Source of the DNA: Kofleriaceae bacterium
GTDB taxonomy: Bacteria; Myxococcota_A; Polyangia; Haliangiales; Haliangiaceae
Assembly: GCA_025357755.1 (NCBI GenBank)
Contig: JANXOP010000372.1
Coordinates: 1 to 36,983, forward strand
DNA: 36,983 nt
Direction of reading: 5' to 3'
Shown here: positions 1 through 9,008 of the stretch, piece after piece
Numbering within the stretch: position 1 is the first letter of the stretch
How the letters are laid out: every line of letters begins with the position of its first letter
Notes under the pieces: generated by a model
What the model was told of the DNA's origin: nothing
Seen by the model: the letters and a program-made list of their open reading frames with translations, nothing else
Databases searched by the model: none
Made by a program: the position numbers and the translations under genes

Positions 1-83
1 CCGAGCCCGAACACGACGACGCTCGCGCCGGCCTCGACCTTCGCGGTCCACAGCACCGCACCGATGCCGGTGGTGACGCCGCA
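1..83. repeat. 83-bp inverted copy of 308-390 (fold-back end)
   Basis: Bases 1-83 are the exact reverse complement of bases 308-390, which lie inside the frmA coding sequence. Identity stops abruptly at base 84, where normal frmA sequence resumes. The copy replaces the true 5' part of frmA, and a stop codon at 74-76 closes the frmA frame. A fold-back at the very edge of a contig is most easily explained as a chimeric read or assembly end; a real inverted duplication cannot be excluded from one sequence. Confidence 0.9.
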
Positions 84-85
84 AC

Positions 86-913
<828 letters not shown>

Positions 914-915
914 CC

Positions 916-1758
916 ATGTCGATGACGATCACGGCACGCAGCGAGCAGCGCTGCTTCGGGGGCACGCAGGGCTTCTACACGCACGCGTCGAGCTCGACGG
1001 GTACGGACATGAAGATCGGCGTCTACGTGCCGCCGCATGCCGAGGGCGCGAAGCTCCCGGCGCTGTACTACCTCGCCGGGTTGACGTGCACCGAGGAGAC
1101 CTTCGCGATCAAGGCCGGCGCGCAGCGGCTCGCGGCGGAGCTCGGGCTGGTCGTGGTCACGCTCGATACGAGTCCGCGCGGGCTCGATCTGCCGGGCGAT
1201 GCGGCGAGCTGGGACTTCGGCGTCGGCGCCGGGTTCTACGTCGACGCGACCGAAGCGCCGTGGACGAAGCACTACCGGATGTATAGCTATGTCGTCGACG
1301 AGCTGCCCGCGCTGATCGAGCACAACTTTCCGGTCTCGGATCGTCGCGGCATCACGGGTCACTCGATGGGCGGGCACGGCGCGCTCGTGATCGCTCTCCG
1401 CAATCCGGGCCGCTATCGCTCGGTCTCGGCGTTCGCACCGATCGCGAATCCGCTCGTGGTGCCGTGGGGGGAGAAGGCGTTCGGTAACTATCTCGGCGCG
1501 GATCGCGCGCGCTGGGTGGCGTACGACGCGAGCTTCCTGATGCGAGAGAAGGCGTTCCCAGGCGATATCCTCGTCGATCAAGGGCTCGCCGATCCGTTCC
1601 TCGCGAACCAGCTGCGCCCCGAGGCACTCGAGGCCGCAGCCGCGGTTTCGGGCCAGGCGCTGACGCTGCGCCGTCACGAAGGCTACGATCACAGCTACTG
1701 GTTCATCGAGACGTTCGTGAGCGATCACCTCGTGTGGCACGCGGAGCGCCTGCGTTAG
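916..1758 (+). CDS. fghA: S-formylglutathione hydrolase
   Basis: This cytoplasmic serine esterase hydrolyses S-formylglutathione to formate and glutathione, the second step of glutathione-dependent formaldehyde detoxification. The 280-residue length is normal for the esterase D family. It has the YYLAGLTCTEE oxyanion-region motif near residues 51-61 and the nucleophile elbow GHSMGGHG with Ser150. Asp226 (in DQGLADPF) and His259 (in GYDHSYWF) complete the triad. I chose ATG 916, 2 nt after the frmA stop; a second ATG six bases later is possible. The open frame continues upstream to base 64 antiphase to frmA, but that part is a shadow. Confidence 0.96.
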   Translation: MSMTITARSEQRCFGGTQGFYTHASSSTGTDMKIGVYVPPHAEGAKLPALYYLAGLTCTEETFAIKAGAQRLAAELGLVVVTLDTSPRGLDLPGDAASWDFGVGAGFYVDATEAPWTKHYRMYSYVVDELPALIEHNFPVSDRRGITGHSMGGHGALVIALRNPGRYRSVSAFAPIANPLVVPWGEKAFGNYLGADRARWVAYDASFLMREKAFPGDILVDQGLADPFLANQLRPEALEAAAAVSGQALTLRRHEGYDHSYWFIETFVSDHLVWHAERLR

Positions 1759-1761
1759 ACT
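1756..1761 (+). promoter_or_regulatory. TANNNT -10-like box (TAGACT)
   Basis: TAGACT lies 7 nt before ATG 1769 and overlaps the fghA stop codon. It is one of a series of such boxes in this window. If it is a -10 element, transcription would start at or next to the ATG, giving a leaderless message. No Shine-Dalgarno sequence is visible. Confidence 0.5.
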
Positions 1762-1768
1762 TTCGCGC

Positions 1769-2640
1769 ATGGATCGCGTCCCGGCCCCGGTCCGATCCCA
1801 CTTCACTATCGGCTCGATTACGAGACCAAGCAGGACCTCGGTACTGCCCGTGCTCGGGAGGTCGCGCGCGAAGGCTGGAAGATCGCTGGGCCACGCGCGT
1901 ATCCCGTCCTGTCGTTCTTCGACGGCGACCGGCGCATGCTCTCCGCGCGAGAGCTCGTCGCGATGAACGAGATCCTCGCGGCGCTGCACGGCATGATCAC
2001 GCGCGATGGTGCGGACGTCAGCCGAGCATGGTCGGGAGGCGTGCCGATCACGCACCGCCGACGATCAGATAGTGGGGATGGGATCGAGGTCACGCTCGTG
2101 GCGCCCGAGGCGCGAGGTAGCAGCACTCAGCTCGGCGACAACGATGTCGACGTGGTGGTGGAACGGTTCCTCCGTGCACCGGAAGGGAAGGGGCGCGAGC
2201 CGCTCTGGGTCGAGGTGTTCCTGGAGTGCGCGGCGGACGAGCTCGGCCTCTTCGTCGAAGAGCTCGGACCCGAGGAGGTCGAGGAGATCGTGCTCGCGAT
2301 CTTTCCGCACAGCGTAGAGGCGACGGGTAAAGATGCGGCGGCGATCGTCGATGACGTGCGCGCCCTGATCGCCTTCGCGGTCCGCGAGCATGCGACGGAC
2401 GCTTTGCGTGAGAGCCTCGAGCTCCTCGATCTGGCGCTGGCCGTTCGGCTCGCTCGCGCGCTCGAGGATCCGTCCCAGTTCGGCCAGGCGAAGCTGGTAT
2501 CCATGGCGGGCCGCGACGCGGGCTTCGATATGGACACCGAGGCGGGGATCGAGGCCTGCCTGCGCTCCATGACGCGCGCAAAGCCGCGCCGCACTGCGAA
2601 GAAGCCACCCGCGAAGAAGCCGCGACCACGGAAGCGCTGA
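1769..2640 (+). CDS. hypothetical protein with basic C-terminal tail, one apparent frameshift
   Basis: I do not recognise the family. ATG 1769 follows a TAGACT box and opens frame MDRVPAP, which soon becomes Arg/Ser-rich and non-coding in character. From about 1783-1806 a neighbouring frame reads PIPLHYRLDYETKQDLG and runs open to 2640. The span is 872 nt, so restoring one base within the G/C run at 1783-1806 gives a clean protein of about 290 residues. An internal ATG at 1936 would give 234 residues but would discard convincing sequence. The remainder is acidic and helical, and ends in a Lys/Arg/Pro/Ala tail (KKPPAKKPRPRKR) that could bind nucleic acid. The frameshift may be a sequencing error or a recent mutation. 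Confidence 0.65.
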
Positions 2641-2674
2641 AGCGGCGCACGACCGTGTGCTATCTATCCTCCGG

Positions 2675-3016
2675 ATGGACACGCTCGACTGTCGGAGCTG
2701 TGGTGCGTGCTGCGTGAACCTGCCGTCGAATCGCGCGCAGGGCTTCATGTACTGGGTCGAGATTGCCGATGGTGATCGCATCCTGCGCCGCCCGGATCTC
2801 GTCAAGGCGCTCGTCACGCGCGACCCCGCTGGTGTGCCGCACCTGCGCGTGGCGCACGACGGCCGATGTCTCTCGTTGCGCGGTGCGATCGGTGCGGTGA
2901 CCTGCGGCATCTATCGCGAGCGACCATCACCGTGCCGCCAGGTCGAGCCTGGTGACGAGAAGTGTCTGCGCTATCGCGCCGAGCACATCGCGGCAGGCAT
3001 GGCGCTAACTCCGTAG
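2675..3016 (+). CDS. YkgJ-family cysteine-cluster protein
   Basis: This small 113-residue protein belongs by motif to the YkgJ/Fe-S or zinc-chelating cysteine-cluster family, whose biochemical role is unclear. Near the N-terminus is CRSCGACC, the family hallmark (CxxCGxCC). Further on come CLSL, CGIY and RPSPCR, which give the usual later cysteines. I chose ATG 2675 because it puts the motif at the N-terminus and because a TATCCT box lies 4 nt upstream; a GTG 18 nt earlier is less likely. The 3' end overlaps the converging map gene by 12 nt. Confidence 0.8.
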   Translation: MDTLDCRSCGACCVNLPSNRAQGFMYWVEIADGDRILRRPDLVKALVTRDPAGVPHLRVAHDGRCLSLRGAIGAVTCGIYRERPSPCRQVEPGDEKCLRYRAEHIAAGMALTP

Positions 3017-3760
3017 CGTCGTGATCTCGGCGCCGTCCTTCGTGACGATCAGCGTGTGCTCCCATTGCGCGGACAGGCTGCCGTCGGCGGTGACGATCGT
3101 CCAGCCGTCGTCGAGCATGCGGATCTCGGCTCTGCCGAGATTGACCATCGGCTCGATCGTGATCGCCATGCCGGCGCGCAGCCGGCCCCCCCTGCCGCGC
3201 GTCCCCCAGTGCGCGACGTGCGGATCCATGTGCATCCGCCGACCGATGCCGTGGCCGCCAAAGTCTTTGACGATCGAACAGCCCTCCGCGCGTGCGGCCT
3301 CGTCGATCGCAGCGCCGACATCGCCGAGCCGCGCGCCGTCACGCACGACGGCGATGCCCGCATCGCGACACTTCGCCGCGACCTCCGTGACGTGGCGCGC
3401 CTCCGCCGAGGCCTGACCGATCACGAACGTGGCGGAGGTATCGCCATGATAGCCGTCGAGCTGCGTCGTCACGTCGACGTTGAGGATGTCGCCGTCGCGA
3501 AGCACCACGCGCGGGCTGGGCATGCCGTGGCACACGACCTCGTTGCGGCTCGTGCAGACCGCGTGCGGGAACCCCTGGTAGCCGAGCTGACTCGGCGTGC
3601 CGCCGGTCGCCTTGGTGTGCTCTCGCACCCAACTGTCGATCTGCGCGGTCGTGATGCCGGCAGCGACGCGCGCTCCGACGAAGGCGAGCGTTGCAGCAGC
3701 AGCGGCACCGGCGCGCCGCATCTTGGCTTGTTCGGTGTCGGAGAGAACGACGAGACCCAT
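3005..3760 (-). CDS. map: type I methionine aminopeptidase
   Basis: This cytoplasmic enzyme removes the initiator methionine from nascent proteins using a dinuclear metal centre. The protein is 251 residues, typical of bacterial type I enzymes. All catalytic elements are visible: the His of GFPHAVCTS, the metal Asp pair in NVDVTTQLDGYHGDTSATF, the His of GGHGIGRRMHMDPHV, the Glu of TIEPM and the Glu of QWEHT. The start is ATG 3760, immediately before the MGLVVLSDTEQAKMRRAG segment; longer upstream frames are Arg/Ser-rich non-coding sequence. It is divergent from the lysR fragment and tail-to-tail with the ykgJ-like gene. Confidence 0.95.
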   Translation of the reverse strand: MGLVVLSDTEQAKMRRAGAAAAATLAFVGARVAAGITTAQIDSWVREHTKATGGTPSQLGYQGFPHAVCTSRNEVVCHGMPSPRVVLRDGDILNVDVTTQLDGYHGDTSATFVIGQASAEARHVTEVAAKCRDAGIAVVRDGARLGDVGAAIDEAARAEGCSIVKDFGGHGIGRRMHMDPHVAHWGTRGRGGRLRAGMAITIEPMVNLGRAEIRMLDDGWTIVTADGSLSAQWEHTLIVTKDGAEITTLRS

Positions 3761-3813
3761 CGAGCGAGCATGAGGCCACATCAGGACGGCCGTCCAAGAT
3801 CGTTTTGATCTGG

Positions 3814-3819
3814 TAGGCT
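3814..3819 (+). promoter_or_regulatory. TANNNT -10-like box (TAGGCT)
   Basis: TAGGCT lies 6 nt before GTG 3826 of the lysR fragment, in the divergent map-lysR intergenic region. The spacing would place the transcript start at the start codon. Confidence 0.45.
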
Positions 3820-3825
3820 GCGCGC

Positions 3826-4092
3826 GTGAGCCTGTCGCAGATCGAGTACTTCGTCGCGGTCGCCGAGACCGGCAACGTGGGTCGCGCATCGCTCGCGTTG
3901 CGGGTCGCGCAGCCTGCCGTGAGCCGGCAGATCCGCAACCTCGAGGACGAGCTCGGCGCCGAGCTCTTCGTGCGCTCGAGTCGCGGGATGCAGCTGTCGC
4001 CTTCGGGCACGGCGTTCCTCACGCACGCGAGGACCGTGCTCGCGACGATCGAAGAAGCGCGCGCCGCGGTTCAGCCTCGCACCCGGCGGTAG
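3826..4092 (+). pseudogene. LysR-type regulator, N-terminal DNA-binding fragment
   Basis: The 88 residues form a complete LysR winged-helix domain: MSLSQIEYFVAVAETGN, RVAQPAVSRQIRNLEDELG and LFVRSSRGMQLSPSG. LysR proteins are normally about 300 residues, and the whole effector-binding domain is missing. The frame stops at 4090-4092, and I cannot find effector-domain sequence in any frame downstream. Instead, membrane-transporter sequence begins about 70 nt later, also without its own N-terminus. A deletion joining the two genes is the simplest reading. A short standalone DNA-binding protein is possible but unlikely. Confidence 0.75.
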
Positions 4093-4159
4093 CGCCTGCG
4101 CGGTGCTCCAGCGAGCACGCGGGACGTGCGAACCATCCATCACACGCCGACGGAAAGCT

Positions 4160-5194
4160 GAGAGCGCTGCGCTGGTCGGCGCTCCTACGCTCGGCGTGAT
4201 CGCCTTCATCGTCATGCTCGCCGACCGCGGCGATCGCAGAAAGGTCATCGCGATCTTTCAGACGATCCAGATGCTGTGTCCGATCGCGCTAGTCGTGTCG
4301 CTGGCCACGCACGAGATCGCACCGTGGATGGTGGTCGCGCTCGCGCTCGTGGTCGGCATCACGGATGCCCTGTCGATGCCGTCGTACCAATCGGTGGTGC
4401 CCTCGATCGTCGAGCCGGCGCAGATTCCCTCGGGGCTCGCGCTCAACTCGATCCAGTTCGACCTGTCGCGCATCCTCGGCCCGGCGCTGGTGTGCTGCTC
4501 GCATCACTCGGCGTGATCGGCTGCTTCACGGTGATCGCTGTCGTACGTGCCGTTCGTGGCGGTCGCGCTGTGGATCTTACCGAGGGCCTCGGCGACCGCG
4601 AAGAAGTCGCTCGAGCTCCGCCATCCGCCATCCGCTCCGCGGGATGGGTGAAGTCTTGCGCGATCGCACGCTCGTGCGCGCGTTGTTGACCGTGTTCGTG
4701 TCGGGGCTGTTCGCGGGCCCGCTGATCACGTTCTTGCCGGTGCTGATCCGCGACGGCTTCGGGGCGGGCGCGGGCACGTTCAGCATCGCGCTGGCAGCGT
4801 TCGGCATCGGTGGCCTGCTCGGCGCGGCGGGCGTCCTCGCGAGTGACCCGGCGATCGATCATCGGTGACGGAGCTCGGACGCCGCGGTGCTGTATGGCGG
4901 GGTCGTGATCGCCTCGGCGGTGCAGCCGTTCGTGTGGTTGCTGCCGGTGCTCGGGGTCGGAGAGGGTATGGCGGTGACCTCGAGCAACACGCGAGCGTGC
5001 AGTTGCACGCGAAGCCCGACGAACGGGGCAAGGCGGTCAGCTTGTACATACTGGCGATGCACGGTGGCGCAGCCCTCGGGAGCCTCGCCTCGGGTGGGGT
5101 CATCCACCTGATCGGTGTGCGCCCCACGCTGTTCGTCGACGGCATCATCGCGGTCGTGCTGCAGGTGGTCGTCGCGCTGTTCGTCGCGCGTTAG
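4160..5194 (+). pseudogene. MFS transporter (EntS/MFS_3-like), N-truncated with several frameshifts
   Basis: Transporter sequence is recognisable through most of this stretch but moves between frames. The pieces are: the loop 2-3 motif ADRGDRRKVIAIFQTIQML and DALSMPSYQSVVPS; LLASLGVIGCFTV in a second frame; YVPFVAVALWILPRAS in a third; LRGMGEVLRDRTLVRALLTV to LGAAGVLAS after a 7-bp duplication; VLYGGVVIASAVQP; and finally ASVQLHAKPDERGKAVSLY to the stop at 5194. At least four frame changes occur in 1 kb, and the first membrane helices are absent. Relatives export small molecules such as siderophores by proton antiport. The damage is heavier than in neighbouring genes, so true decay is likely, perhaps with sequencing errors on top. 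Confidence 0.85.
4621..4634 (+). repeat. 7-bp tandem duplication causing a frameshift
   Basis: CCATCCG occurs twice in tandem. Removing one copy restores a continuous reading through LELRHPLRGMGEV in the MFS remnant. This looks like a slippage mutation and supports inactivation of the transporter. Confidence 0.8.
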
Positions 5195-5195
5195 A

Positions 5196-5229
5196 GGTCG
5201 CCTCGATCGAAGCGATGTTCGCTGCGACC
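5196..5229. terminator. possible bidirectional hairpin between convergent genes
   Basis: The arms GGTCGC (5196-5201) and GCGACC (5224-5229) enclose a second perfect stem, AGCGA/TCGCT, with loop TGT (5211-5223). It sits between the end of the MFS remnant and the converging GST gene. There is no clear T-run on either side, so intrinsic termination is only suggested. Confidence 0.3.
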
Positions 5230-5249
5230 ACGTTACAGCTGAACTTGTT

Positions 5250-6092
5250 TTAGAGCTTGGCGTCGATGTCCGAGGCGTCGTGGCGCTCGTGCAGCTGGAC
5301 GTCGCCGAACGGACGATTGACGATCACGCCGCGCTTGACCGCCTTGCGCTCGCCGATCGCCGTGGCCCAGCGAATCACGTGCGTGTACTCGTGGACCGAG
5401 AGGAACTCGGCCGATTTGTAGAGCCCGGCGCCGATGCAGAGCTGGCCGTACCACGGCCACACCGCGATATCGGCGATCGTGTAGTCCTTGCCACCGAGGT
5501 ACTCGGTGGTCGCGAGACGCTTGTCGAGCACGTCGAGCTCCCGCTTCACTTCCATCGCGAATCGATCGATCGCGTACTCGATCTTGGTCGGCGCATACGC
5601 GTAGAAGTGGCCGAAGCCACCGCCGAGATACGGCGCACTCCCCATCTGCCAGAACAGCCAGGACAGGCACTCCGCGCGCGCGGCGGGCTCGGTGGGAACG
5701 AGTGCCCCGAACTTCTCGGCGAGGTACATCAGGATCGAGCCCGACTCGAACACGCGGATGGGCGTGGTGCCGCTGCGATCGAGGAGCGCCGGAATCTTCG
5801 AGTTCGGATTGATGGCGACGAAGCCCGAGCCGAACTGATTGCCTTCGTTGATCTTGATCAACCACGCATCGTACTCGGCGCCCGTGTGGCCCGCCGCGAG
5901 CAGCTCCTCGAGCATGATCGTGACCTTCTGGCCATTCGGCGTGGCGAGCGAGTAGAGCTGCAGCGGGTGCGTGCCGACCGGCAGCTCGGCGTCGTGCGTC
6001 GAGCCGGAGACCGGGCGGTTGATGTTGGCAAACTGGCCACCGTTCGCTTTGTTCCAGGTCCACACCGCGGGCGGCACGTAGTCGGTCGTCAT
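5250..6092 (-). CDS. yghU: YghU-type glutathione S-transferase family disulfide-bond oxidoreductase
   Basis: The 280-residue product closely follows the Nu-class GST pattern of E. coli YghU, which reduces organic hydroperoxides and disulfides using two bound glutathiones. Landmarks are the N-terminal extension YVPPAVWTWNKANGG and FANINRPVSG, the thioredoxin-like part LYSLATPNGQKVTIMLEEL, the glutathione-binding INPNSKIPALLD and FESGSILMYLAEKFG, and the helical C-domain with DYTIADIAVWPWYG. The start is ATG 6092. The gene stands alone, convergent with the MFS remnant. A TAGTTC hexamer 6 nt before the ATG resembles the TANNNT boxes but lacks the final T. Confidence 0.93.
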   Translation of the reverse strand: MTTDYVPPAVWTWNKANGGQFANINRPVSGSTHDAELPVGTHPLQLYSLATPNGQKVTIMLEELLAAGHTGAEYDAWLIKINEGNQFGSGFVAINPNSKIPALLDRSGTTPIRVFESGSILMYLAEKFGALVPTEPAARAECLSWLFWQMGSAPYLGGGFGHFYAYAPTKIEYAIDRFAMEVKRELDVLDKRLATTEYLGGKDYTIADIAVWPWYGQLCIGAGLYKSAEFLSVHEYTHVIRWATAIGERKAVKRGVIVNRPFGDVQLHERHDASDIDAKL

Positions 6093-6109
6093 TTCTGAGA
6101 ACTACCACG

Positions 6110-6403
6110 GTGTACGATCGTTGGAGGTCTGGAATTCAACTGTTCCAAGTCCTCGTCGCCATCGTGTTCATGAAGGCCGCGACGACCGCAGCGACCGCGC
6201 CGGTGCGGCAACAGCAGAACCAGTTGATCTCGATCGCGATGGGGCAGGCGAGTCTGTTACAGCAGCTCACGAAACATCTCGCTGCACAGAGCGACCTGAT
6301 GCTCGTGCAAGCCCGCCACGATGGCATCCCCGACGACCAGCTAGCCTCGGCTATCGCGCAGATCGCGGAGCGCAAGGCGGCGCTCGACCTTCCGTTTCGG
6401 TGA
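6110..6403 (+). CDS. small hypothetical protein with N-terminal hydrophobic segment
   Basis: I recognise no family. The frame gives up to 97 residues: a short hydrophobic stretch (IQLFQVLVAIVFM), an Ala/Thr segment, then a Gln-rich amphipathic helix (QQNQLISIAMGQASLLQQL) and a polar tail ending KAALDLPFR. It could be a single-pass membrane or surface-layer-associated helix. The start is uncertain: GTG 6110, GTG 6164 or ATG 6170 are in frame, and a GGAGG at 6123-6127 is not well placed for any of them. It lies between the divergent GST gene and the EI24-like gene. Confidence 0.5.
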   Translation: MYDRWRSGIQLFQVLVAIVFMKAATTAATAPVRQQQNQLISIAMGQASLLQQLTKHLAAQSDLMLVQARHDGIPDDQLASAIAQIAERKAALDLPFR

Positions 6404-6434
6404 ACGCGATAGCGCCAGACCGAGTCGCGATTGC

Positions 6435-6440
6435 TAAGGT
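6435..6440 (+). promoter_or_regulatory. TANNNT -10-like box (TAAGGT)
   Basis: TAAGGT lies 5 nt before ATG 6446. The same AAGG could also be read as a weak Shine-Dalgarno, so this example is ambiguous. Confidence 0.35.
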
Positions 6441-6445
6441 CGGGT

Positions 6446-7174
6446 ATGCGCGAGCTCGCCCGAGGTGCACACGACGTGTCCCGCGGTCTCGCGGCGCTGC
6501 GGCGGTACCCCGAGCTGTGGAAGTGGCTCGTCGCGCCGGCGGTGCTGTCGCTCGCGATCCTCGTCGCGGTGATCGCCACGATCGTGCACTTCGTGGCGCC
6601 CCTGATCGCGTCGGTCGAGCATCACCTGCCTTCGGTGGTCGCATCGATCGCGGGGACGCTGCTCGCGATCGTGGTGATCGCTGGTCTCTCGATGGGCGGG
6701 CTGTTGATCTTCGCGACGCTCGCGGGCGTGGTCGCGGGGCCGTTCAACGAGCGGATGTCCGAGCAGCTCGAAGCGCGGTTGCGCGGCACACCGGTGGCAC
6801 CGTTCGTGCTGCGCCAGTTTCTGCAGGAGCTCGCGCGTGGTGCCGCACATGCGGTGCGTCGCGTGGTCGTGGCGATCCTCGGCACGGTGCTCGTGATCGC
6901 GCTCGGATTCGTCCCCGGCATCGGCACGATCGCGGCACTCGCCCTCGGGTTCCTGTTCGCGGCGCGCGCCTCGGCATACGACTGCTACGACGCGGTGCTC
7001 GCGCGGCGCGGGCTGGCGTATCGCGAGAAGCTCGCATATCTCGCCGATCACCGCTCGCGCACCTTCGGGCTCGGCGCGGCGACCGCGGGCATGCTGCTCG
7101 TCCCGGGGCTGAACCTGGTCGCGCTGGGGCTCGGTGCAGCGGGTGCGACGGTGGCGATGCACAACCGGTCGTGA
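6446..7174 (+). CDS. EI24-domain (CysZ-like) integral membrane protein
   Basis: This 242-residue membrane protein has the EI24/DUF540 layout: a soluble head with RELARGAHDVSRGLAALRRY, then hydrophobic helices around residues 32-55 and 63-95. The family landmark GPFNERMSEQLEARLRG follows, then paired helices near 140-175 and a C-terminal hydrophobic hairpin (MLLVPGLNLVALGLGAAG). CysZ members mediate sulfate uptake, but many EI24 proteins in distant bacteria have no assigned substrate, and no sulfate genes are nearby. I chose ATG 6446; a TTG 15 nt earlier is possible. Confidence 0.8.
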   Translation: MRELARGAHDVSRGLAALRRYPELWKWLVAPAVLSLAILVAVIATIVHFVAPLIASVEHHLPSVVASIAGTLLAIVVIAGLSMGGLLIFATLAGVVAGPFNERMSEQLEARLRGTPVAPFVLRQFLQELARGAAHAVRRVVVAILGTVLVIALGFVPGIGTIAALALGFLFAARASAYDCYDAVLARRGLAYREKLAYLADHRSRTFGLGAATAGMLLVPGLNLVALGLGAAGATVAMHNRS

Positions 7175-7213
7175 TCGCCGGAACCCCGCCATGGTAGTGG
7201 TGTCTATCGACAG

Positions 7214-8659
7214 ATGCGCTACGCCCTGCTGATCCTGGTTCTGGTGATGCCCGCTGCGGCGCAGCCGGCGAAGGTCGTCGCGACCCCGGCGGTGACCGCA
7301 GCGGGCGCGGTGACCGTGGGTGCTGCCGGGCCGACGCTGGTCGAGGCCGCCGCCGAGGACGGGAGCTGGATCGCGCTGTGTCAGGCACGTGCCGATACCG
7401 ACCACGATGGCGTGGTGTACGTGAGGAGTACGAACTGGGGGCTGACCGGCGATCAGCTCGCGGCGTACCTGGTTGCTGGTAGCGGTGATGGTTCCGCGAT
7501 CGACGACATCCTCGCGAACGATCCGTCCAATCGCCGGCTCGTGATCGAGCGCAACAAGCGACGGCTGCTGTTCCAGCCGCCAGAGCCGGAGCTCGACCTG
7601 ACCGCGCTCGGCGCGACGAGCGCGCAGTTCGAACCGTCCGGTGATCGCCTCGTGTACGCGGTGCACGCGGGCAAGGCCGAGAAGCTCCGCGTTCGCGAGC
7701 TCGCGACCGGGCACGAGGTCGAGCTCGATCCGGGACCGGGCGTCATCTATTCGTACCGCGTCGAGGATGGCTGGGTGATCGCGGAGATGGTCGCCAATAA
7801 AGGGCAGTGGGTCGTCAACGCGTCGCATCGGCCGAGACGGTGCTGGGTCGGCAGCAACTCGGACGTCTCGTCCTCGTCCGGAACGCCCCCGACCGAGACC
7901 CTGCTGCCGCTCGGCGGCGGGCCGGCGCGGGTCGTTCCAGATCTGATCCGCACGTTCGGCACCCTGCTCCTGCGCCGGACCAAGGCAGGCGCGATCGTTA
8001 CCGAGGGCGCCAATGGCGCCACGCACGAGCTCGTCCCCGCGACGTGCGCCGGGTTCGTCGTGTCCAGCGATCCCACGGCCGGCTCCGTCATCGTCGCGTG
8101 CAAGGGCGGTCAGCTCATCGAATACCGGCCGGGCGTCAAGCCACGATCGATCGGCGTCGCGATCACGCCACCGACCGCCGACGAGGCCTCCGAAAAGGGC
8201 CGGTTTCTGTTCGATGGCGGCAAGGATGGCAATAGCGTCGTGATCGATCTGAAGCTTGGCACCAAGCGCGAGACCGGCTTCTTCCAGAACCTCGAGTACG
8301 CGCACGGCGACCTCGCGATCGTCCAGCGCGGCAACAGCGTGGTCGCGATCGATGGTGCGCACGAGCGCGTGCTCGGTGCGGTCGAACGCTATCCGACCAC
8401 GTTGCGCGCCGGCACGTTCCTCTATCTCGAGCCGGTGCTCGTCGATCTGGCCACCGGCCAGGCGGTGGGTGTCGCGCCCTCGCGGTCGATGCTCCAGAAC
8501 GGCTTCAAGCAAGACGTCGTCGCGAACGTCAAGGCCGTGTCGCGCGATGGCCGCTTGCTCGTCGGCTTCGGCGGCGGACGCTACGATCCGGCGCCGGGCC
8601 CGCTCGAGTGGACACTGCCTGCGGCGATGCCGGCGGACTCGGCGAAGGCGACGCCGTAA
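7214..8659 (+). CDS. secreted hypothetical protein, probable beta-propeller
   Basis: The 481-residue product starts with a clear signal peptide (MRYALLILVLVMPAAAQPAK, likely cleaved after AAA), so it is exported. The rest has repeated short strands with patterns such as GDRLVYAVHAGKAEKLRVRE, GSWIALCQ and GDLAIVQRGNSVVAIDG, typical of WD40/TolB-like propellers, but I cannot assign a named family. A Ser/Arg-rich patch at about residues 205-230 (7830-7900) reads less well than its surroundings and could hide a pair of compensating frameshifts. The start is ATG 7214. It is not overlapped with the following operon. Confidence 0.7.
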   Translation: MRYALLILVLVMPAAAQPAKVVATPAVTAAGAVTVGAAGPTLVEAAAEDGSWIALCQARADTDHDGVVYVRSTNWGLTGDQLAAYLVAGSGDGSAIDDILANDPSNRRLVIERNKRRLLFQPPEPELDLTALGATSAQFEPSGDRLVYAVHAGKAEKLRVRELATGHEVELDPGPGVIYSYRVEDGWVIAEMVANKGQWVVNASHRPRRCWVGSNSDVSSSSGTPPTETLLPLGGGPARVVPDLIRTFGTLLLRRTKAGAIVTEGANGATHELVPATCAGFVVSSDPTAGSVIVACKGGQLIEYRPGVKPRSIGVAITPPTADEASEKGRFLFDGGKDGNSVVIDLKLGTKRETGFFQNLEYAHGDLAIVQRGNSVVAIDGAHERVLGAVERYPTTLRAGTFLYLEPVLVDLATGQAVGVAPSRSMLQNGFKQDVVANVKAVSRDGRLLVGFGGGRYDPAPGPLEWTLPAAMPADSAKATP

Positions 8660-8723
8660 CTCACGCGAGCGCGAGCAGCAACGACATCAGTCGTGAGAGG
8701 GTCATTGCCGCACGATTCTGTAC

Positions 8724-8729
8724 TAGCCT
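8724..8729 (+). promoter_or_regulatory. TANNNT -10-like box of the Rad50/MoxR/VWA operon (TAGCCT)
   Basis: TAGCCT lies 6 nt before ATG 8736, the first gene of the five-gene operon. There is no Shine-Dalgarno sequence. I see no convincing -35 hexamer at 16-18 nt upstream. Confidence 0.5.
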
Positions 8730-8735
8730 GGCGCC

Positions 8736-9008
8736 ATGGTGAATCCCGACGCACAGGATCCTCGGGCGATGCTCGAGGCGATCCTCGCGGACCGTCCGGA
8801 TCTGGCGCAGGTCGCGGCGGTGATCTTCGATTACACGCAGTACCTGCTCGACGATGACGAGCGCCTCACGAAAGGCGGCGCCCTCGACGGTCAGGGGCGC
8901 GAGCTGCTATGCGCACGGGCGCTCGAGCTCCTCGGTGGGCCTGCGGCAGAGGATGCGGAAGACGAGCCCGATCTCGAGCTCGAGCTCGACGACGAGTCCG
9001 CGACGTGA
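8736..9008 (+). CDS. small acidic protein, first gene of the Rad50/MoxR/VWA operon
   Basis: This 90-residue protein matches no family I know. It is helical in its first two thirds (MLEAILADRPDLAQVAAVIFDYTQYLL) and ends in a strongly acidic stretch (AAEDAEDEPDLELELDDES). Its stop overlaps the GTG start of the Rad50-like gene by 4 nt (GTGA), so the two are almost certainly translationally coupled. A role as adaptor, regulator or inhibitor of the ATPase is possible but purely contextual. The start is ATG 8736, six bases after a TAGCCT box. Confidence 0.75.
   Translation: MVNPDAQDPRAMLEAILADRPDLAQVAAVIFDYTQYLLDDDERLTKGGALDGQGRELLCARALELLGGPAAEDAEDEPDLELELDDESAT

Noticed and set aside
6434..8512. 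692-codon minus-strand frame opposite the EI24-like and propeller genes
   Set aside because: Composition (Arg/His/Asp-rich) and lack of motifs mark it as a shadow; the plus-strand genes have signal and membrane segments.
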